Below are positions 5,593-5,635 of a stretch of 5,635 bases of DNA, one piece after another. A program made the translations under genes and the position numbers. The DNA is from CAZUZD01 sp964624465 (GTDB taxonomy: Bacteria; Planctomycetota; Planctomycetia; Isosphaerales; Isosphaeraceae), in the NCBI GenBank assembly GCA_964624465.1, contig CAZUZD010000377.1, forward strand, positions 1 through 5,635. The letters are read 5' to 3'. The first letter of the stretch is position 1, and the number at the start of each line of letters is the position of its first letter. The notes under the pieces are model-generated. The model ran no database searches. It was given only the letters and a program-made list of their open reading frames with translations, and had not been told where the DNA came from.

Positions 5593-5635
5593 GAAAGCGG
5601 TCTGGGACTTGCGGCTCGTTGGGCCATGCACACCC
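5593..5635. other. Window end with no recognisable feature
   Basis: The last 43 bases after the stop codon contain no clear terminator, repeat or gene start. The right end of the truncated IS3 element is not found here. Confidence 0.6.

Overview
The window looks like an accessory island from a high-GC bacterium, most likely a planctomycete of the Gemmata type. That placement is an inference: it rests on the style of the RHS repeats, the pre-toxin helical segment, and transposase types I associate with such genomes. No taxonomic marker is present. The region is a mosaic. It holds the 3' ends of polymorphic-toxin genes with small immunity-type genes, cut and separated by three insertion-sequence pieces.

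Left part (1-1300): the 3' end of a polymorphic toxin gene, open to the window edge. It carries a hydrophobic pre-toxin segment and a compact C-terminal toxin tip. After 15 bases comes a 130-residue gene that is very probably its immunity protein.

Middle (1318-3001): a minus-strand remnant of an IS66-type transposase C-terminus with its terminal repeat. It is followed by a complete insertion sequence with perfect 21-bp inverted repeats and a 445-residue DDE transposase that has a Y-R-E signature (IS4/IS701-like).

Right of that (3002-3369): a possible C-terminal scrap of a second toxin, then an intact 82-residue gene that resembles a small immunity protein. This looks like a second toxin-immunity cassette decapitated by the insertion.

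3411-4484: an RHS/YD-repeat fragment lacking its 5' end. It is stopped exactly where an IS3-family element begins, so the TGA at the tip of that element becomes the stop codon. The IS3 element keeps its left end and all of orfA, but orfB is cut after about 13 codons.

4877-5592: two closely spaced genes of unknown function. The second has a Cys-rich C-x-C-G-C-G...G-H-D motif. Nothing recognisable lies in the last 43 bases.

Taken together, this is a toxin-tip and immunity storage or decay zone of an RHS locus. The likely live parts are the first toxin-immunity pair, the second immunity gene, the complete insertion sequence and perhaps the terminal two-gene unit.
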